A DNA stretch of 64,000 nucleotides from Mumia sp. zg.B17 (GCF_019550915.1 NZ_JAHWCI010000005.1:186001-250000), one strand, 5' to 3'; shown: positions 50,647 to 61,170, counted from the first letter of the stretch. The notes: generated by a model from the sequence alone, not told the origin. Numbers and translations are program-made.

Positions 50647-52332
50647 TCAGCCCAGGACGGCCCCGTCCGCTGCCGAGCCGACGAGCTTGGCGTACTTCGA
50701 GAGCACGCCGCGCGGCGGCACGACGGGCAGCTTCGGCGTCCATCCGACCTTGCGCGCCTCGAGCTCGTCGGCGTCGATCTCCACGTCGAGGCGACGGTTC
50801 GCCACGTCGAGCGTGATGGGGTCTCCGTCGCGCACGAACGCGATCGGGCCGCCGTCGACGGCCTCCGGCGCGACGTGGCCGACGCAGAGCCCGGTGGTCC
50901 CGCCCGAGAAGCGGCCGTCGGTGAGGAGCAGGACGTCCTTGCCGAGACCCGCGCCCTTGATCGCCCCGGTGATGGCGAGCATCTCCCGCATGCCGGGGCC
51001 GCCCTTGGGCCCCTCGTAGCGGATCACGACGACGTCGCCGGCACCGATGGTGTCGTCGGCGAGCGCGGCCATCGCGGCCTGCTCACCGTCGAAGACCCGC
51101 GCCGTACCGCTGAAGACGCTCTCGTCGAACCCGGCGCTCTTGACGACTGCTCCCTGCGGGGCGAGCGTGCCCTCGAGGATCGTGAGTCCACCGGTCGCGT
51201 GGATCGGGTCGTCGAGGCGGCGGATGACGTCGCCGTCGACGGGCTGCACGAGCTCCGCGAGGTTCTCCGCCATCGTCTTGCCCGTCACCGTGAGGGTGTC
51301 GCCGTTCATCAGACCGGCGTCGAGCAGCGCCTTCATGACGACCGGGATGCCGCCGACCTTGTCGACGTCGTTCATCACGTAGCGGCCGAAGGGCTTGAGG
51401 TCACCGAGGTGCGGCACCTTCTCACCCACCCGCACGAAGTCGTCCAGCGTGAGGTCGACCTCGGCCTCGCGGGCGATCGCCAGCAGGTGGAGGACGGCGT
51501 TGGTCGAGCCCCCGAGCGCCATCACGACCGCGATCGCGTTCTCGAACGCCGGCTTGGTCAGGATCTGCCGGGCCGTGATGCCACGACGGAGCAGGTTGAC
51601 CACGGCCTCGCCGGAGCGGTGCGCGAAGCCGTCGCGTCGACGGTCGACCGCCGGCGGGGCGGCCGAGCCGGGCAGCGACATGCCGAGAGCCTCGGCGACC
51701 GAGGCCATCGTGTTGGCGGTGTACATGCCGCCGCAGGCCCCCTCCCCCGGACAGATCGCGCGCTCGATGCGGTCGACCTCGTCACGCGAGATCATGCCCT
51801 TCAGGCAGGCGCCGACGGCCTCGAAGGCGTCGATGATGGTGACGTCCTTGCCGTCGACCTGCCCCGGCATCGTCGAGCCCGCATAGAGGAACACGCTCGA
51901 CAGGTCGAGCCGCGCCGCGGCCATCAGCATGCCGGGCAGGCTCTTGTCGCAGCCGGCGAGGAGCACCGACCCGTCGAGCCGCTCGGCCATCATGACGGTC
52001 TCGACGGAGTCGGCGATGACCTCGCGCGACACCAGCGAGTAGTGCATGCCCTCGTGACCCATGGAGATCCCGTCGGAGACGGAGATCGTGCCGAACTCGA
52101 GGGGGTAGCCGCCCGCCGCGTGGACGCCGTTCTTCACTGCTCCGGCGAGACGGTCCAGCGAGAGGTTGCAGGGCGTGATCTCGTTCCAGCTGGAGGCGAC
52201 GCCGATCTGCGGCTTCTGCCAGTCGTCGTCTCCCATGCCGACGGCACGGAGCATGCCGCGGGACGCGGTGCTCTCCAGTCCGTCGGTCACGTCACGACTG
52301 CGGGGCTTGATGTCGGGGGTCTCGGACGCCAT
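50647..52332 (-). CDS. ilvD: Dihydroxy-acid dehydratase
   Basis: A 561-residue iron-sulfur dehydratase, third step of Val/Ile synthesis. Cluster cysteines are seen in [22 protein letters not shown] and [17 protein letters not shown] perfect -10 TAATCT on the minus strand (52339-52344) ends 6 nt before the ATG at 52332, so its mRNA is leaderless. No leader peptide precedes it, unlike cimA and ilvB. Confidence 0.95.
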   Translation of the reverse strand: MASETPDIKPRSRDVTDGLESTASRGMLRAVGMGDDDWQKPQIGVASSWNEITPCNLSLDRLAGAVKNGVHAAGGYPLEFGTISVSDGISMGHEGMHYSLVSREVIADSVETVMMAERLDGSVLLAGCDKSLPGMLMAAARLDLSSVFLYAGSTMPGQVDGKDVTIIDAFEAVGACLKGMISRDEVDRIERAICPGEGACGGMYTANTMASVAEALGMSLPGSAAPPAVDRRRDGFAHRSGEAVVNLLRRGITARQILTKPAFENAIAVVMALGGSTNAVLHLLAIAREAEVDLTLDDFVRVGEKVPHLGDLKPFGRYVMNDVDKVGGIPVVMKALLDAGLMNGDTLTVTGKTMAENLAELVQPVDGDVIRRLDDPIHATGGLTILEGTLAPQGAVVKSAGFDESVFSGTARVFDGEQAAMAALADDTIGAGDVVVIRYEGPKGGPGMREMLAITGAIKGAGLGKDVLLLTDGRFSGGTTGLCVGHVAPEAVDGGPIAFVRDGDPITLDVANRRLDVEIDADELEARKVGWTPKLPVVPPRGVLSKYAKLVGSAADGAVLG

Positions 52333-52389
52333 AGCTCAAGATTACGGCGGACGAGGCGGGGTCCGGACGACGGTCCCGGGGGCTGGGAC

Positions 52390-52965
52390 TCAGCGGCCGG
52401 GCGGGAGCACGTACGGGGCGAAGGCGAGGTAGGCGCAGGTGACCGCCCAGATCACACTGGTCATCGTCCCGATGATGAAGCGCTCGGCCGTCCCCGTCGT
52501 CTCGCCCCGAACCCCGGTCGCCGTGCCCATCTTGAGCTCCGGATAGCGGCCCAGTCCTTTGACGGCGAGCACGATGGCGACGCCCTCGGGCCACCGGGCC
52601 GCGAGCGAGCCGAAGACGGCGAGCCGCTCGAGCGCCCCGATCCACACCCCGCCGCGCAGGATGTCGGCCGCGGCGCTCATCGTCTGGCCGTGCGTGGTCG
52701 CCGGTGAGCGCGAGGAGTCGATGGTGTCGAAGACGGCGGAGGTCACCACACCGCCCCCGGCGACCGCCAGGACCATGGCGAAGAGGATCAGGATGTCGTG
52801 CTGGACACCGGTGACGGGCTCTCCGAAGATGCTCGCGACGACGGCGAGCGCGACCGCGAGACCGAGCACTGCGCCGACCACCTGGCGTCCGGGCTCGCTC
52901 TGGACGAAGGCCCATCCGACCAGCGCCAGGCAGGCGGCAGCGACCACCAGCACGTAGGTCGTCAT
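52390..52965 (-). CDS. Integral membrane protein of unknown function
   Basis: A 191-residue protein with about four to five hydrophobic helices: residues ~3-20, 28-45, 55-78, and 165-190. No family recognised. It lies 12 bp after the SatD-like regulator gene and shares its direction, so one operon is likely. Confidence 0.75.
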   Translation of the reverse strand: MTTYVLVVAAACLALVGWAFVQSEPGRQVVGAVLGLAVALAVVASIFGEPVTGVQHDILILFAMVLAVAGGGVVTSAVFDTIDSSRSPATTHGQTMSAAADILRGGVWIGALERLAVFGSLAARWPEGVAIVLAVKGLGRYPELKMGTATGVRGETTGTAERFIIGTMTSVIWAVTCAYLAFAPYVLPPGR

Positions 52966-52977
52966 CGGCCTCGCTCC

Positions 52978-53577
52978 TCAGTGATTCTTCTGCTCCGGGT
53001 CGCAGGCTGCCAGGAGGTGCGCGGCGAGCGTACGGCCTCGGCGCTCCTCGGTCCAGCCCGCGACGGCGAGGCGGCTGCTCATCGCCTGCGCCGTGATCCC
53101 CAGCCCTGCCGCCGCGGACCGCTGGGTCCCGCCGTCCGCCATCGCATCGACCGCCTCCCACCCGGCGCCGGTACGCCGGGACAGCAGGCCGGCGAGCAGC
53201 CACAACGCAGTCTCGGCATCCTCCGCCGGACCGGTGTCCTCGGCGCGGACGCACACCGGCTGCGGCTCGGACTTGGCACGCTCGACGGCCTCTCTCGCGT
53301 ACACGTAGGCAGGGCCGCGCCCGGCCCGGGTCGTGTCGGGGAGCGGCCCTTCGACAACGCCGGCCCCGATCCCGATCCACCACCGGCGCTCGCGCAGGGC
53401 GTGCACGACGAGATCGGCGACCTGTCTCGGATCCTCCACCAGGCCCTGGACCTCGTCGCCGGCGGTGCGCTCGAAGGGGCGTACGGGATCGGCGATGCCC
53501 GCGAGGGTGACGAGGAGCTCGGGCACGGCGTCACGGTCTCGGCGGCTTCGCCGCTGGTCGAGCGTCATGACATACAC
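52978..53577 (-). CDS. SatD-family DNA-binding protein
   Basis: A 199-residue protein. The SatD-type domain spans the first ~110 residues (QRRSRRDRDAVPELLVTLAGI; FERTAGDEVQGLVEDP; IGIGAGVVEGPLPDTTRAGRGPAYVYAREAVERAK), and a helix-turn-helix follows near 155-180 (RSAAAGLGITAQAMSSRLAVAG). GTG start at 53577 with GGAGG 6 nt upstream. Likely a regulator of the adjacent membrane gene; family function is poorly known. Confidence 0.78.
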   Translation of the reverse strand: MYVMTLDQRRSRRDRDAVPELLVTLAGIADPVRPFERTAGDEVQGLVEDPRQVADLVVHALRERRWWIGIGAGVVEGPLPDTTRAGRGPAYVYAREAVERAKSEPQPVCVRAEDTGPAEDAETALWLLAGLLSRRTGAGWEAVDAMADGGTQRSAAAGLGITAQAMSSRLAVAGWTEERRGRTLAAHLLAACDPEQKNH

Positions 53578-53588
53578 GACGGCCCTCC

Positions 53589-53650
53589 ATCAAGGTTGCA
53601 GAGTGGATCCTTAGAGATCAAGCCTGCATCTTTGATTGTATGATGTCAAG
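53589..53650. repeat. ATCAAG repeats at 28-bp spacing in the SatD promoter
   Basis: ATCAAG at 53589 and 53617 and GTCAAG at 53645 lie exactly 28 bp apart. The middle one is also one arm of an imperfect palindrome with CTTTGAT at 53630. They may be binding sites for the SatD-like protein. The stretch is AT-rich for this genome. Confidence 0.4.
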
Positions 53651-53683
53651 CGGTCAGGGTTGATGATCGCTCTGCACGTCACC

Positions 53684-54805
53684 TCAGACCATGGCCGCAC
53701 GCACGCACATCACGTCGGGAAGGTGCGAGGCGACCTCCGCCCAGGTCTCCCCCTCGTCGGCGCTGGCGAACACACTGCCGTCGCGCCCACCGAGATAGAG
53801 GCCTGCCGGCAGTCCGTACGCCGGCGCGTCATCGGCACGGAAGGCGTCACGCATCACGGCCGCGTAGTAGGGGTCGGGCAGGCCCTTGCCGAGATCGCGC
53901 CAGGTCTCCCCCGCGTCGTCGGAGCGCCACACCCGCGCCTGCGCCCCCGGCGGCATCCGGTCGGAGTCGGCGACCAGAGGGAACACGTACACGGTGTCGG
54001 GCTGGGCGGGGTGCACCACGATCGGGAAACCGAAGTCGCTCGGCAGCCCGTCAGCGATCGACGTCCACGAGTCACCGCCGTCGTCGGACCGGTAGACACC
54101 GTGATGGTTCTGGGCGTACATCCGCTCCGGCCGGTCGGGGTGCGAGGCGACCTTGTGCACGCACTGCCCGAACTCCGGCCAGGGGTCGGGGAAGAAGTAG
54201 GCCTTGATGCCGACGTTATGCGGGTCCCAGCTCGTCCCCCCGTCCTCCGTGCGATAGACACCGCCCGTCGACATCGCGACGGTGACGCGCGCCGGGTCGA
54301 CCGGGTCGGGCACCACGGTGTGGACGGCCTGACCGCCGAAGCCGGCGTCCCACTCCGTCCGGTGAGGGTGGTCCCAGAGTCCGCGCACGAACGAGAAGGT
54401 CTCGCCGCGGTCGGTCGACCGGAACAGCGCGGAGGGCTGGGTCCCGGCCCACACCTCGTCGGTCTCGGTGCCCGGCGTCAGCTGCCAGACCTGCTCCAGA
54501 GCGACCCCCGCGTCCTCGGGGAAGCGGATGCCACCGCCGGGGGTCTCCGACCACGTCTCGCCGAGGTCGTCGGACCAGGTGACCTGAGGACCCCAGTGCT
54601 CGCTCATCGTCCCGACCAGCAGGCGTGGCGCCTCCCTGCGGGTGTCGATGCACGTCGCGTAGACCGCGTTCATCCCGAACAGCGGCCCACGCAGCTCCCA
54701 CCTCGAGCGGTCGTCCGAACGACCGATCCACAGTCCTTTGCGCGTGCCGATCAGCAGCATGGCCTCCATGACGTCCCACCCGGTCTTCTCGCTCGACGTG
54801 CTCAC
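53684..54805 (-). CDS. Asp-box (BNR) beta-propeller protein, sialidase/VPS10-like
   Basis: A 373-residue protein with at least six Asp boxes, each of form S/T-x-D-x-G-x-T/S-W/F: SDDLGETW, STDRGETF, TEDGGTSW, SDDGGDSW, SDDAGETW, SADEGETW. This indicates a six- or seven-bladed propeller, as in exo-alpha-sialidases and related glycosidases. No signal peptide, so probably intracellular, and no catalytic FRIP motif is seen. Divergent from a PadR repressor gene across a shared operator. Confidence 0.85.
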   Translation of the reverse strand: MSTSSEKTGWDVMEAMLLIGTRKGLWIGRSDDRSRWELRGPLFGMNAVYATCIDTRREAPRLLVGTMSEHWGPQVTWSDDLGETWSETPGGGIRFPEDAGVALEQVWQLTPGTETDEVWAGTQPSALFRSTDRGETFSFVRGLWDHPHRTEWDAGFGGQAVHTVVPDPVDPARVTVAMSTGGVYRTEDGGTSWDPHNVGIKAYFFPDPWPEFGQCVHKVASHPDRPERMYAQNHHGVYRSDDGGDSWTSIADGLPSDFGFPIVVHPAQPDTVYVFPLVADSDRMPPGAQARVWRSDDAGETWRDLGKGLPDPYYAAVMRDAFRADDAPAYGLPAGLYLGGRDGSVFASADEGETWAEVASHLPDVMCVRAAMV

Positions 54806-54829
54806 CAGTGTTCCTAATTGGAATACTGG
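54805..54829. promoter_or_regulatory. Palindromic operator for the PadR/Asp-box pair
   Basis: CCAGTGTTCC (54805-54814) and GGAATACTGG (54820-54829) form an inverted repeat with 9 of 10 arm positions matching around TAATT. It overlaps the start of the Asp-box gene and abuts the -10 TACGCT of padR (54831-54836). Confidence 0.75.
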
Positions 54830-54842
54830 CTACGCTAAGGAC

Positions 54843-55403
54843 GTGCCGAGCGCCCTGTCAACGACCTCGTACGCTCTCCTCGGTCTGCTCACGCTCGACC
54901 CGCACGACGCCGCGGGGCTTACCGGCTACGAGCTCAAGCAGCGCTGCGACCAGACGCTGCGCTACTACTGGGTCTCCCCTGCCACCAGCCAGGTCTACAC
55001 CGAGCTGGCACGGCTCGCGCAGAACGGGCTGGTCGAGGTCACCGACGCCCCGAACGGACGGCGGAGCACCCGCCGGTACGCGGTCTCGGAGGTCGGCAGG
55101 ACCCACCTCCTGGAGTGGCTCGAGTCCTCCGAGCCGGCGTTCCCGGTCCTCAAGCACCCGGTGGCGTTGCGCCTGATGTTTGCCCACATGGTCTCGCCGG
55201 AGCACGTCCAGCGATGGCTGGACGTCTACATCGCCCAGCTCGAGGAGCGCACCGCCGAGCTCCGTGGCGTCCGCGAGATGCTCGGTGACGACCCCCGCCT
55301 GAGGTCGCCGGCGACCGTCGCCGACTGGGGGCTCGCCTACTTCGCGAGCGAGCGCGCCATTGCCGAGGACCTCCGCGAGGTCGGAGGGGACGTCCAGGGC
55401 TGA
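54843..55403 (+). CDS. PadR-family transcriptional regulator
   Basis: A 186-residue PadR protein: N-terminal winged helix (STTSYALLGLLTLDPHDAAGLTGYELKQRC; SQVYTELARLAQNGLVEV) and C-terminal Vir-type dimerisation helices (ALRLMFAHMVSPEHVQRWLDVYIAQLEERTAEL). The GTG at 54843 follows -10 TACGCT by 6 nt, so the mRNA is leaderless and longer upstream starts are rejected. It probably represses itself and the divergent Asp-box gene. Confidence 0.9.
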   Translation: MPSALSTTSYALLGLLTLDPHDAAGLTGYELKQRCDQTLRYYWVSPATSQVYTELARLAQNGLVEVTDAPNGRRSTRRYAVSEVGRTHLLEWLESSEPAFPVLKHPVALRLMFAHMVSPEHVQRWLDVYIAQLEERTAELRGVREMLGDDPRLRSPATVADWGLAYFASERAIAEDLREVGGDVQG

Positions 55404-55456
55404 AGCACGGGTCGCGTACCGTCAGGTCGGCTGTTCCACCTCACGAAGGGATCCCC

Positions 55457-56356
55457 GTGGCTCGCATCGCCCTCGCCAGTTCCGCGTCCGACGTCGACGA
55501 CGCCGAGGTCACGCTGCTGAGCGACGCGCTCGGCGCCGACGGCCACGACGTCGCCGTCGAGGTGTGGGACGACGACGCCGTCGACTGGCATGCCTACGCG
55601 CTCACCGTCGTGCGCTCGACCTGGGACTACACCCCGCGTCGCGAGGCGTTCCTCGAGTGGGCCCGGCGGGTGCCGCGACTGCGCAACCGGGCGGAGGTGA
55701 TCGCCTGGAACACCCACAAGACCTACCTTCGCGACCTCGCCCAGGCCGGCTGCCCCGTGATCCCGACCGCCTGGGACGTCACCGACGAGGAGACGCTCGT
55801 CGCCCACGCCGATGCCTGGGCGATCCCGGTCGACGAGACCGAGTGGGTCGTCAAGCCTGCCGTCTCGGCGAGCTCGCGCGACACCGCGCGCTGGTCGGAC
55901 GTCGACGACGCGCTGGCCCACAGCCGGTCGCTCGTGGAGGCGGGCCGTACGGCGATGCTCCAGCCCTACATCGCCTCGGTGGACGACGAGGGTGAGACCG
56001 CGCTCCTCTTCGTCGGCGGCGAGCTCTCGCACGCCGTCGTCAAGGGCGCGATGCTCCGCCGAGGCGAGGGGGTGCGTCACGATCGTGACGCGCGCGAGAG
56101 CATCACGCCGACCACCGCCACCGACGCACAGCTCGCCGTCGCCGCGCAGGCGCTCCGGGCGGCCACCCAGGCGCTCGGCGGCGGCCCCGACCTGCTGTAC
56201 GCGCGGGTGGACGTCGTCACCGGTCGGGACGGGGCCCCGCAGCTGCTCGAGCTGGAGCTGACCGAGCCGTCGCTGTTCCTTCCGTCGGTCGACGGGGCCG
56301 CCGAGCGGTTCGCGGCGGCGATCACCTCGACGGTGAACTCTTTGGGACGCGTCTAG
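55457..56356 (+). CDS. ATP-grasp domain protein
   Basis: A 299-residue protein of the RimK-like ATP-grasp fold. It starts VARIALASSASDVDDAEVTLL; VVRSTWDYTPRREAFLEW, NTHKTYLRDLAQAGCPVIPT, EWVVKPAVSASSRDTARW and the C-terminal LLELELTEPSLFLP (Mg-binding Glu residues) match the fold. It would ligate an amino or carboxyl group using ATP; the substrate is unknown. GAAGGGA is the ribosome binding site. A leaderless MpaB-like gene follows with its -10 across the stop codon. Confidence 0.85.
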   Translation: MARIALASSASDVDDAEVTLLSDALGADGHDVAVEVWDDDAVDWHAYALTVVRSTWDYTPRREAFLEWARRVPRLRNRAEVIAWNTHKTYLRDLAQAGCPVIPTAWDVTDEETLVAHADAWAIPVDETEWVVKPAVSASSRDTARWSDVDDALAHSRSLVEAGRTAMLQPYIASVDDEGETALLFVGGELSHAVVKGAMLRRGEGVRHDRDARESITPTTATDAQLAVAAQALRAATQALGGGPDLLYARVDVVTGRDGAPQLLELELTEPSLFLPSVDGAAERFAAAITSTVNSLGRV

Positions 56357-56365
56357 AGTCGACGC

Positions 56366-57238
56366 ATGGGCGTACGCGACCGGCTCGGGCACGAGCTGTT
56401 CGCCCGCGTTGCGGGCGACGACGGGGCGCGTCGTCGCGTGCGCATCCATGGCGCCGACGGTCCCCGTCGGTTCGGACCGGACGACCCGATCCAGCGTGTG
56501 CACGGGGACGCCTCGATGTTCGTGGGAGGCATCCGTGCCCTCCTCCTCCAGTCGCTCCACCCGCTCGCGATGGCGGCCGTGGACCAGCACTCCGGCTTCC
56601 GCGGCGACCCGTGGGGGCGCCTCCAGCGGACGAGCGGCTTCCTCGCCGAGACCACCTTCGGCACGGTGGAGACCTCGGAGCGGGCCGTACGCATCGTCCG
56701 GGCCATCCATCGACGGGTGCGCGGGACGGCACCGGACGGACGGCCGTACGCCGCCGACGACCCCCATCTGCTGACCTGGGTGCACGTCGCCGAGGTGGAC
56801 AGCTTCCTGCGGGCGCACGACCGGTACGGAGGATCGCCGCTCTCTCCGGACGAGCGCGACCTCTACGTCGCGCAGGCGGCCGAGGTCGCGCGGGCCCTGG
56901 GAGCCGACGATCCGCCCGCCGACACCGCCGGGCTGGCCGACCGGCTCCACGCCTTCCGGCCCGAGCTCGCCTCCACCGCCGCCGCGCGGGAAGCCGCGCG
57001 CTTCCTGCTGCTGACTCCGCCGGTGCCGTGGGCGCTGCGACCGGGCTACGCCGCACTGTCGGGCGCCGCGGTCGGTCTGCTCCCCCGCTGGGCTCGCAGG
57101 CCGCTACGGCTGCCGTGGCTCCCCGTCACCGAGACGCTCGCCTTCCGAACGGCCGGGTCGGCGGCGACGAAGACCATCAGATGGGCGATGCAGCCGGGAC
57201 CGCCGAACGCGGTCAGCGGTGGAGCCGGACCTGGTTGA
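56366..57238 (+). CDS. MpaB/latex-clearing-type oxygenase-like protein (DUF2236)
   Basis: A 290-residue haem-dependent-oxygenase-like protein. DUF2236 signature: HGDASMFVGGIRALLLQSLHPLAMAAVDQHSGFRGDPWGRLQRTSGFLAETTFGT, followed by VHVAEVDSFLRAHDRYG. The family includes MpaB and Lcp but has no assured activity here. -10 TAGAGT (56354-56359) ends 6 nt before the ATG. The last 26 bp overlap a convergent gene. Confidence 0.85.
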   Translation: MGVRDRLGHELFARVAGDDGARRRVRIHGADGPRRFGPDDPIQRVHGDASMFVGGIRALLLQSLHPLAMAAVDQHSGFRGDPWGRLQRTSGFLAETTFGTVETSERAVRIVRAIHRRVRGTAPDGRPYAADDPHLLTWVHVAEVDSFLRAHDRYGGSPLSPDERDLYVAQAAEVARALGADDPPADTAGLADRLHAFRPELASTAAAREAARFLLLTPPVPWALRPGYAALSGAAVGLLPRWARRPLRLPWLPVTETLAFRTAGSAATKTIRWAMQPGPPNAVSGGAGPG

Positions 57239-58130
57239 GCAGGTCCTCACCGGCCGCGAACCGCTGGAGCTGATCTCTGACCAGCGCGAGGATCCGGGGT
57301 CGCATCGCCGAGGTCCCGCCCGCGACGTGCGGCGTCAGGAGGAGGTTGGGCGCTTTCCACAGCGGGTGGTCGGCCGGCAGCGGCTCGGGGTCGGTCACGT
57401 CGAGCGCCGCGCGCAGGCGTCCGTCCTCGAGCTGGGCGAGCAGCGCCTCGGTGTCGACCACGGGGCCCCGTGCGAGGTTGACCAGCAGCGCACCGTCGCG
57501 CATCGCGGCGAGGAACTCCGCGTCGACCAGGTGACGGGTGGCGTCGGTCAACGGCGTGAGGAGGACGACCACGTCGGCCGTCGGCAGCAGCTCGGAGAGC
57601 TCCGAGGAGGCGTGCACCCCTTCGCGTGCGTGCCCGGCCACGCGGACGATCTCGACCTCGAAGCCGGCGAGCCGGCGTTCGAGAGCGTGACCGATGCTCC
57701 CGTAGCCCACGATCATCACGGTCTTGTCCGCCAGGGAGTCCCACCACCGGTACGGCAGCCAGTGCTGCTCGTCCTGTGCCCGAACGAAGGCGGGGATGCC
57801 GCGCAGGGACGCGATGATCGCGCCGACCCCGAGCTCGGCGGTCGCCGCGTCGTGGACGCCGCGCGCGTTGCACAGGGTGACGCCGTCCGGGATCTGCGCC
57901 GCGATGCCGTCGGTGCCGGCCGACTGCGCCTGGATGACGCGAAGCCGAGGCATCCTCGCCGCGATCTCGCCGACGGAGAACGACAGGTCGTACGGGAGCA
58001 CCCACATCTCCGCCTCAGCCAGGACGTCGTCCGGGGGGAGGTTCGACGCATCTCCCGAGAACGGCACGACGGTCAGCCCTTCGGGCGCCGACAGCTCGTC
58101 GGCGCCGAACGGCGTCACCACCACGGTCAT
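57213..58130 (-). CDS. D-2-hydroxyacid dehydrogenase family protein
   Basis: A 305-residue NAD(P)-dependent dehydrogenase. The Rossmann loop VMIVGYGSIGHALERRLAGFEVE, catalytic Arg in NLARGPVVDTEALL, Glu in DVTDPEPLPADHPLW and His in LLTPHVAGGTS are present. It resembles GhrA-like glyoxylate/hydroxypyruvate reductases. Upstream gatB ends 5 bp away, so it may be part of the gatCAB transcript. Confidence 0.88.
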   Translation of the reverse strand: MTVVVTPFGADELSAPEGLTVVPFSGDASNLPPDDVLAEAEMWVLPYDLSFSVGEIAARMPRLRVIQAQSAGTDGIAAQIPDGVTLCNARGVHDAATAELGVGAIIASLRGIPAFVRAQDEQHWLPYRWWDSLADKTVMIVGYGSIGHALERRLAGFEVEIVRVAGHAREGVHASSELSELLPTADVVVLLTPLTDATRHLVDAEFLAAMRDGALLVNLARGPVVDTEALLAQLEDGRLRAALDVTDPEPLPADHPLWKAPNLLLTPHVAGGTSAMRPRILALVRDQLQRFAAGEDLLNQVRLHR

Positions 58131-58135
58131 CGCCG

Positions 58136-59650
58136 TCAGCCGAGCTTGCTGAGGATCAGCTCGCGGACCCTGCCTGCGTCCGCCTGACCCCGCATCTCCT
58201 TCATGACGGCACCGATGAGCGCACCCGCGGCCGCGACCTTGCCGTCACGGATCTTGGCGGCGACGTCGGGGTTGGCCTCGATCGCGCGGTCGACGGCCGC
58301 GGTGAGCGCGCCGTCGTCCGAGACGACCTCGAGTCCACGCGCCACCACGATCTCCTCCGGCGTGCCCTCGCCCGCGACGAGGCCGTCGAAGACCTGGCGT
58401 GCGAGCTTGTCGTTGATCCGCTTGGCGTCGACGAGCGCCTGCACCTCGGCGACGTGCGCCGGGGTGACACCGAGCCCGTCGATCGGCGTGCCCGTGTCGT
58501 TCGCACGACGCGCCAGCTCACCGAGCCACCACTTGCGGGCGGCCGTCGGGGTCGCGCCGGCGGCGACGGTCGCCTCGATGAGGTCGAGCGCACCCGCGCC
58601 CACGACGTCGCGCATCTCGAGGTCGGAGTATCCCCACTCCCCCTGCAGGCGCCCGCGGCGCTGTGCCGGCGGCTCGGGCAGGCTCGCGCGGAGCTCTTCG
58701 ATCCACTCCTCCGAGGGGGCGACCGGGACCAGGTCGGGCTCGGGGAAGTAGCGGTAGTCCTCGGCGTCGGACTTCTCGCGACCGGACGTGGTGACGCCGG
58801 TGTCCTCGTGCCAGTGCCGGGTCTCCTGGACGATCTTCTGACCTGCGTCCAGGACGCCTGCGTGGCGCTCGACCTCGTAGCGCACCGCGCGCTCCACCGA
58901 GCGCAGGGAGTTGACGTTCTTGGTCTCCGACCGGGTGCCGAGCACGTCGGCGCCCTTGGGCATCAAGGACAGGTTGACGTCGCAGCGCATCGAGCCCTGC
59001 TCCATGCGTGCGTCGGAGACGCCGAGCGCCTTCACGAGCTCACGGAGGTGCGCCACGTACGCCCGCGCGACCTGCGGGGCGTACTTGCCGGTGCCGACGA
59101 TCGGCTTGGTGACGATCTCGATCAGGGGGATGCCCGCACGGTTGTAGTCGACCAGCGAGTAGTCGGCACCGTGGATGCGCCCGGTGGCGCCGCCGACGTG
59201 CAGCGACTTGCCGGTGTCCTCCTCCATGTGGGCGCGCTCGATCTCGACACGGAAAGCCTGAGGGCCCTCGTCGGTCTCGATCGTCACCTCGGTCCAGCCC
59301 TCGAAGCAGATCGGCTCGTCGTACTGCGAGGTCTGGAAGTTCTTGGGCATGTCCGGGTAGAAGTAGTTCTTGCGTGCGAACCGCGACCACGGGGCGATCG
59401 AGCAGTTGAGCGCGAGCCCGATCCGGATGGCCGACTCGACCGCCTTGCCGTTGACGACCGGGAGCGCCCCAGGGAGCCCCAGGCACGTCGGGCACACCTG
59501 GGTGTTGGGCTCGGCGCCGAACACCGTCGAGCAACCGCAGAACATCTTGGACGCGGTGTTGAGCTCGACGTGGACCTCCAGCCCCATCACCGGGTCGTAC
59601 GTCTCGAGCGCCTGGTCGAACGGGACCAGCTCCGTATGGGTGGCGGTCAC
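58136..59650 (-). CDS. gatB: Asp-tRNA(Asn)/Glu-tRNA(Gln) amidotransferase subunit B
   Basis: A 504-residue subunit that binds the mischarged tRNA and activates it. It starts [40 protein letters not shown] with zinc cysteines, and ends with the GatB/YqeY tail ([28 protein letters not shown]). The GTG at 59650 overlaps the gatA stop. Confidence 0.96.
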   Translation of the reverse strand: MTATHTELVPFDQALETYDPVMGLEVHVELNTASKMFCGCSTVFGAEPNTQVCPTCLGLPGALPVVNGKAVESAIRIGLALNCSIAPWSRFARKNYFYPDMPKNFQTSQYDEPICFEGWTEVTIETDEGPQAFRVEIERAHMEEDTGKSLHVGGATGRIHGADYSLVDYNRAGIPLIEIVTKPIVGTGKYAPQVARAYVAHLRELVKALGVSDARMEQGSMRCDVNLSLMPKGADVLGTRSETKNVNSLRSVERAVRYEVERHAGVLDAGQKIVQETRHWHEDTGVTTSGREKSDAEDYRYFPEPDLVPVAPSEEWIEELRASLPEPPAQRRGRLQGEWGYSDLEMRDVVGAGALDLIEATVAAGATPTAARKWWLGELARRANDTGTPIDGLGVTPAHVAEVQALVDAKRINDKLARQVFDGLVAGEGTPEEIVVARGLEVVSDDGALTAAVDRAIEANPDVAAKIRDGKVAAAGALIGAVMKEMRGQADAGRVRELILSKLG

Positions 59651-61170
59651 TTGCTCTCCTCCTGGGGCGTCGCGGCGAGCTCGGGTGCGCGGCTCAGCAG
59701 CGGCGCTCCCCACTGCTCGAGCAGCAGCCGCTCGAGCGCGGCTCCGACGTTGTACAGACGGTCGTCGGCCATCGCAGGCGCGAGGACCTGCATGCCGACC
59801 GGCAGCCCGTCCTCGTCGGTGACGCCGACCGGCAGCGAGAGGCCCGGGATGCCGGCAAGGTTGGCCGGGATCGTGGCGACGTCCTGCAGGTACATCGACA
59901 TCGGGTCGTCGAGCTTGCTCCCGAGCGGGAACGCCGTCGTCGGCGACGTCGGGGAGACGAGCACGTCGACCTGCTCGAAGGCGCGGGCGAAGTCCTGCGC
60001 GATGAGCGTGCGGACCTTCTGCGCGGAGCCGTAGTAGGCGTCGTAGTAGCCGCTGGAGAGCGCGTAGGTGCCGATGATGATGCGGCGCTTCACCTCGTCA
60101 CCGAAGCCGGCCTCGCGGGTGGCCGCCATCACCTGCTCCGCGCTCGGGTCGGGCACGCCCTGCGGGCTGACCCGCAGGCCATAGCGCATCGCGTCGAACT
60201 TGGCGAGGTTGCTGCTGGCCTCAGCGGGCAGGATCAGGTAGTACGTCGAGAGCGCATAGTCGAAGCTCGGGCACGAGACCTCGACGATCTCGGCTCCCGC
60301 CTTGGTGAGGAGCGCGACGGCCTCGTCGAAGCGGGCCCGGACTCCCGCCTGGTAGCCCTCTCCGCCGAGCTCGCGCACGACACCGATCCGAAGCCCGGAC
60401 ACGTCGGCGCGGCGAGCGGCCTCGACCACAGGCGGGACGGGCGCATCGATGCTCGTGGAGTCGAGCGGGTCGTGCCCGCCGATCAGCTCGTGCAGCAGCG
60501 CCGCGTCCAGGACGGTGCGGGTGACGGGACCGGCCTGGTCGAGCGACGACGCCAGTGCGATGAGCCCGTAGCGGGACACGCCGCCGTAGGTCGGCTTGAC
60601 GCCCACGGTGCCGGTGACCGCGGCCGGCTGCCGGATCGAGCCACCGGTGTCGGTGCCGATCGCGAGCGGAGCCTCGTACGCGCCCACGGCGGCCGCAGAG
60701 CCGCCTCCGGAACCGCCGGGGATGCGGTCACGGTCCCAGGGGTTGCGGGTGGGGCCGTACGCGGAGTGCTCGGTCGAGCTGCCCATCGCGAACTCGTCCA
60801 TGTTGGTCTTGCCGAGGATCGGCAGCCCGGCCTCGCGGAGGCGGCGTACGAGGAAGGCGTCGTACGGCGGGACCCAACCCTCCAGGATCCTGGAGCCCGC
60901 GGTGGTGGCGATGCCGGCAGTGGCGACGACGTCCTTGACCGCGATCGGCACGCCGGCGAGCGGGTGCAGCCGCTCCCCCGCGGCGCGGCGGGCGTCGACG
61001 TCGCGTGCCGTCGACAGCGCACCGTCGGCGTCGAGCGCCAGGAACGCGTTGAGGTCGCCGTCGACGGCGGCGATCCGGTCGAGGTGGTCCTGCGTCACCT
61101 CCGCGGACGAGACCTCGCCCGCGGCCAGCCTGTCGGCGATCTCCGCCGCACTCAGACGGATGGTGCTCAT
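59647..61170 (-). CDS. gatA: Asp-tRNA(Asn)/Glu-tRNA(Gln) amidotransferase subunit A
   Basis: A 507-residue amidase that releases ammonia from glutamine. Amidase signature with Ser-cisSer-Lys triad: VAVKDVVAT near residue 75, [32 protein letters not shown] near 150-185. It overlaps gatC by ATGA and gatB by GTGA. Confidence 0.96.
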   Translation of the reverse strand: MSTIRLSAAEIADRLAAGEVSSAEVTQDHLDRIAAVDGDLNAFLALDADGALSTARDVDARRAAGERLHPLAGVPIAVKDVVATAGIATTAGSRILEGWVPPYDAFLVRRLREAGLPILGKTNMDEFAMGSSTEHSAYGPTRNPWDRDRIPGGSGGGSAAAVGAYEAPLAIGTDTGGSIRQPAAVTGTVGVKPTYGGVSRYGLIALASSLDQAGPVTRTVLDAALLHELIGGHDPLDSTSIDAPVPPVVEAARRADVSGLRIGVVRELGGEGYQAGVRARFDEAVALLTKAGAEIVEVSCPSFDYALSTYYLILPAEASSNLAKFDAMRYGLRVSPQGVPDPSAEQVMAATREAGFGDEVKRRIIIGTYALSSGYYDAYYGSAQKVRTLIAQDFARAFEQVDVLVSPTSPTTAFPLGSKLDDPMSMYLQDVATIPANLAGIPGLSLPVGVTDEDGLPVGMQVLAPAMADDRLYNVGAALERLLLEQWGAPLLSRAPELAATPQEESK

